Origin: Bacteroidaceae bacterium
GTDB lineage: Bacteria; Bacteroidota; Bacteroidia; Bacteroidales; Bacteroidaceae
Length of the DNA: 8,397 bases
Assembly (NCBI GenBank): GCA_023227685.1
Contig: JALNVG010000102.1
Location: 1-8,397 of the forward strand
Direction of reading: 5' to 3'
In this document: positions 7,045-8,397 of the stretch, one piece after another
How the letters are laid out: each line of letters starts with the position of its first letter
Numbering within the stretch: the stretch's first letter is position 1
Translations under genes and position numbers: made by a program
The notes under the pieces: model-generated
Seen by the model: only the letters and a program-made list of their open reading frames with translations
Told to the model about the DNA's origin: nothing
Database searches by the model: none

Positions 7045-7068
7045 AATAGCTTTAACGTAGTAGCTATT
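7045..7068. other. Hairpin with flanking T runs, possible attenuator
   Basis: AATAGCT and AGCTATT form a 7-bp stem around a ten-base loop. On the minus strand it is followed by GTTTTTA, on the plus strand by TTTCTTGTTTTTT. It lies about 45-70 nt after the predicted start of the leftward transcript from 7121-7151, where it could stop or attenuate it. The stem has only two G-C pairs, so the call is weak. Confidence 0.3.
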
Positions 7069-7109
7069 TTCTTGTTTTTTCTGTAGAACAATTGTGAAAC
7101 TATTGCGAA

Positions 7110-7127
7110 ACATTTGCATGCAAATGT
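7110..7127. repeat. 18-bp perfect palindrome overlapping a promoter
   Basis: ACATTTGCATGCAAATGT reads the same on both strands. Its right half supplies most of the minus-strand -7 box TACATTTG, and the predicted transcription start lies within its left half. This is the position of a repressor operator. Confidence 0.75.
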
Positions 7128-7151
7128 AGCTTTTTTCGCCAAAAGTGCAAA
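7121..7151 (-). promoter_or_regulatory. Consensus Bacteroides promoter reading leftward
   Basis: On the minus strand TTTG (7151-7148), exactly 19 bases, then TACATTTG (7128-7121), a full match to TTTG-N19-TAnnTTTG. The start is predicted near 7113-7115. Its -33 box uses the T-run of the tRNA terminator. The likely target is the small membrane ORF at 6828-6974 or a short RNA ending near 7045. Confidence 0.6.
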
Positions 7152-7185
7152 AAAAAGAGCCATATACTTTTTGCTGTATATGGCT
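7149..7185 (-). terminator. Intrinsic terminator of the tRNA-Gly transcript
   Basis: A 10-bp perfect stem (AGCCATATAC / GTATATGGCT; 7158-7167 and 7176-7185) with an eight-base loop is followed, reading leftward, by CT and then eight T. It lies about 30 bases after the tRNA 3' end. Confidence 0.88.
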
Positions 7186-7216
7186 TTAAATGCCTTATTA
7201 TAGGGCTTTTAGCTTG

Positions 7217-7289
7217 AGCGGCAAGCGAGACTCGAACTCGTGACCCTCAGCTTGGGAAGCTGATGCTCTACCAACTGAGCTACTGCCGC
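7217..7289 (-). tRNA. tRNA-Gly (anticodon CCC)
   Basis: The minus strand folds as a full 73-nt cloverleaf. The acceptor stem is GCGGCAG with TTGCCGC (one G-U), followed by discriminator U73. The D arm is GCTC-AGTTGGTA-GAGC. The anticodon arm is TCAGC-TTCCCAA-GCTGA, which places CCC at 34-36, so it reads the glycine codon GGG. The T arm is ACGAG-TTCGAGT-CTCGC with an A-C mismatch at its first pair. CCA is not encoded (CAAGC follows), so it must be added by nucleotidyltransferase. It has its own promoter and terminator and lies just downstream of the ABC ATPase gene on the same strand. Confidence 0.95.
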
Positions 7290-7303
7290 ATATTTTATGC
7301 GTG

Positions 7304-7334
7304 CAAAGATACAAAAGATTTTATGATTGACAAA
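7304..7334 (-). promoter_or_regulatory. Promoter of tRNA-Gly
   Basis: On the minus strand TTTG (7334-7331), exactly 19 bases, then TATCTTTG (7311-7304), a full match to the Bacteroides consensus. It lies 15 bp before the mature 5' end at 7289 and inside the gap after the ABC gene stop. Confidence 0.75.
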
Positions 7335-7362
7335 CCATATCTTATTTTTTTGCCGAATAATT

Positions 7363-8394
7363 TTATTGCTCTTCTACGCATATGTTAAGCAGGGATTCAA
7401 CGTTGTTCACCTCAATACCCGAAGGATTTGAGGAAGTATGAACAATATATTTCACGCTACCCTCTTCGCCGTTAAAAGCCTCTATATTAATTTCTTTTTC
7501 ATCAATCTTGATATCACGATTGGTTTTAATTCCATTGCGGGAAAGAGCTTTTTGGGCCATAACATAGCTTTTACCATCGCCGGAAAGACAAATGTTGCGA
7601 TGAATAGGATTATTAATACGAAACAGACCGCTTTTCCAATCAAAAGCGATGCCCGGATAATCAAAGAATCTTTTCAAACTTCCATCAAGTGACAAATCTT
7701 CGGGGGTTCCGATACGTATCCCTTCTTTCTTATCCATGATCCAGAGTTTGTCGGCCAATTGCAAGGCCAGTTCCAAGTCATGTGTGGAGATGAAAATCGT
7801 TTTGTTCATCTCCCTACTAAGCCGATGAAGGAGCTGCATCATTTCCACCTTACTGGGATAATCGAGAAAAGCCGTTGGCTCATCAAGAAAAATAACCGGA
7901 GTTTCTTGGGCAAGAGCTTTTGCAATCATTGCTTTTTGTCGTTCACCATCACTCAGCGTTTGCAGATTCTTGTCGGAAAGATGCGTTATTTGTATCTGTT
8001 GGAGGGATCGGTCAACCATTTCCTTATCTTTAGTCTCCAGCGTACCCCAAAAATCGGTGTAAGGACTACGGCCCATAGCAACTAATTCACGCACCGTGAG
8101 ATTATTAATAATACACTTTTCAGTCAACACAACACTGATAACAGTCGAAAGCTCTCGAGATGAATAGTTATCAATATTCTTGCCGAGAATCTCGATGGAA
8201 CCACCCAATTTCTTCAGCGAAGCAGATAATGTGCGAAGCAAAGTTGTTTTACCTACTCCATTAATACCAAGTAGACAAGTCAGCTCGCCACTATTGAGAT
8301 CGGCATCCAACGGACCGGCCACTGTTTGGACGCTGTTTTTGTCGGCATAACCAATGAGTAAGTGATCGATATGTACGGTACAAATTCTTTTCAT
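7363..8394 (-). CDS. ABC importer ATPase, FecE/BtuD/HmuV type
   Basis: 343 residues. Walker A is GINGVGKTT at 43-51, the signature LSDGERQK at 147-154, Walker B VIFLDEP at 167-173 and the switch His205 in ISTHD. Sequence type and loops (LTVRELVAMGRSPYT) fit the ATPases that power FecCD/BtuC-type uptake of iron-siderophore, heme or cobalamin across the inner membrane; the substrate cannot be told. At the usual Q-loop position (about 88-92) the sequence is VVLTEK with no Gln. The core ends near 250, and about 90 extra residues follow (FDWKSGLFRINNP, ICLSGDGKSYVMAQKALSRNGIK, a charged stretch, VNNVESLLNICVEE), a C-terminal domain also found, as I recall, in other Bacteroidetes members. The ATG at 8394 is preceded in frame by GAG at the window edge, so a start further upstream cannot be ruled out. 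Permease and binding-protein genes would be expected to the right. No terminator is seen between it and the tRNA. Confidence 0.87.
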   Translation of the reverse strand: MKRICTVHIDHLLIGYADKNSVQTVAGPLDADLNSGELTCLLGINGVGKTTLLRTLSASLKKLGGSIEILGKNIDNYSSRELSTVISVVLTEKCIINNLTVRELVAMGRSPYTDFWGTLETKDKEMVDRSLQQIQITHLSDKNLQTLSDGERQKAMIAKALAQETPVIFLDEPTAFLDYPSKVEMMQLLHRLSREMNKTIFISTHDLELALQLADKLWIMDKKEGIRIGTPEDLSLDGSLKRFFDYPGIAFDWKSGLFRINNPIHRNICLSGDGKSYVMAQKALSRNGIKTNRDIKIDEKEINIEAFNGEEGSVKYIVHTSSNPSGIEVNNVESLLNICVEEQ

Positions 8395-8397
8395 CTC

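Noticed and set aside
7021..7113. 30-codon minus-strand ORF starting MQMFRNSF right at the predicted transcript start
   Set aside because: It would be leaderless, has no helix or motif, and overlaps the hairpin at 7045-7068; nothing supports it as a gene.
7438..8085. Plus-strand ORFs inside the ABC ATPase gene
   Set aside because: They overlap a clear ABC protein on the other strand and show no family features.
1..8397. CRISPR array, rRNA, phage or defence genes
   Set aside because: No regularly spaced repeats, rRNA-like sequence, or phage or defence protein motifs were found on either strand.

Overview
The window looks like chromosomal DNA from a gut-type Bacteroidota, probably Bacteroidales (Bacteroides or Parabacteroides-like). 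The evidence is the Bacteroides promoter format TTTG-N19-TAnnTTTG in front of the tRNA, A-rich leaders without clear Shine-Dalgarno sequences, a tRNA gene with no encoded CCA, and the gene families present: an M64 peptidase with bacterial Ig-like repeats, a secreted GH2 enzyme with DUF4982-type C-terminal domains, and a small outer-membrane beta-barrel. The species assignment is inference.

Left part (1-4809, rightward): the 3' end of an M64 (IgA-peptidase family) zinc metallopeptidase with BIG2 domains, then a secreted GH2 beta-galactosidase-like hydrolase with both catalytic glutamates, then a 167-residue outer-membrane beta-barrel protein. This group ends at a strong intrinsic terminator that can work in both directions. 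A peptidase and a glycosidase side by side would suit breakdown of glycoproteins outside the cytoplasm. There is no SusC/SusD pair, and the gaps of 286 and 200 bp argue against one tight operon.

Middle part (4887-6559): a leftward CPBP-family intramembrane protease with the full EExxxR...H...HxxxD motif set. An almost perfect palindrome lies just upstream of it and could be an operator. Next comes a decayed IS3-family (IS407-like) element. Its transposase still shows the DD(35)E triad but has three nonsense codons and two frameshifts. It also contains a 15+15-bp inverted repeat, and the relic may be bounded by a 10-bp inverted repeat.

Right part (6560-8397, leftward): an AT-rich stretch with a possible 48-residue single-pass membrane protein, a consensus promoter built into an 18-bp palindrome, and a tRNA-Gly(CCC) with its own promoter and terminator. 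At the edge is an FecE/BtuD/HmuV-type ABC importer ATPase with an extra C-terminal domain. Its permease and binding-protein partners would be expected beyond the right edge.

I see no CRISPR array, rRNA, defence island, phage module or clearly new multi-gene system. The least explained pieces are the compact promoter/palindrome/terminator arrangement at 7110-7185, the small membrane ORF, the palindrome near the CPBP gene, and the unassigned DNA at 5667-5831.
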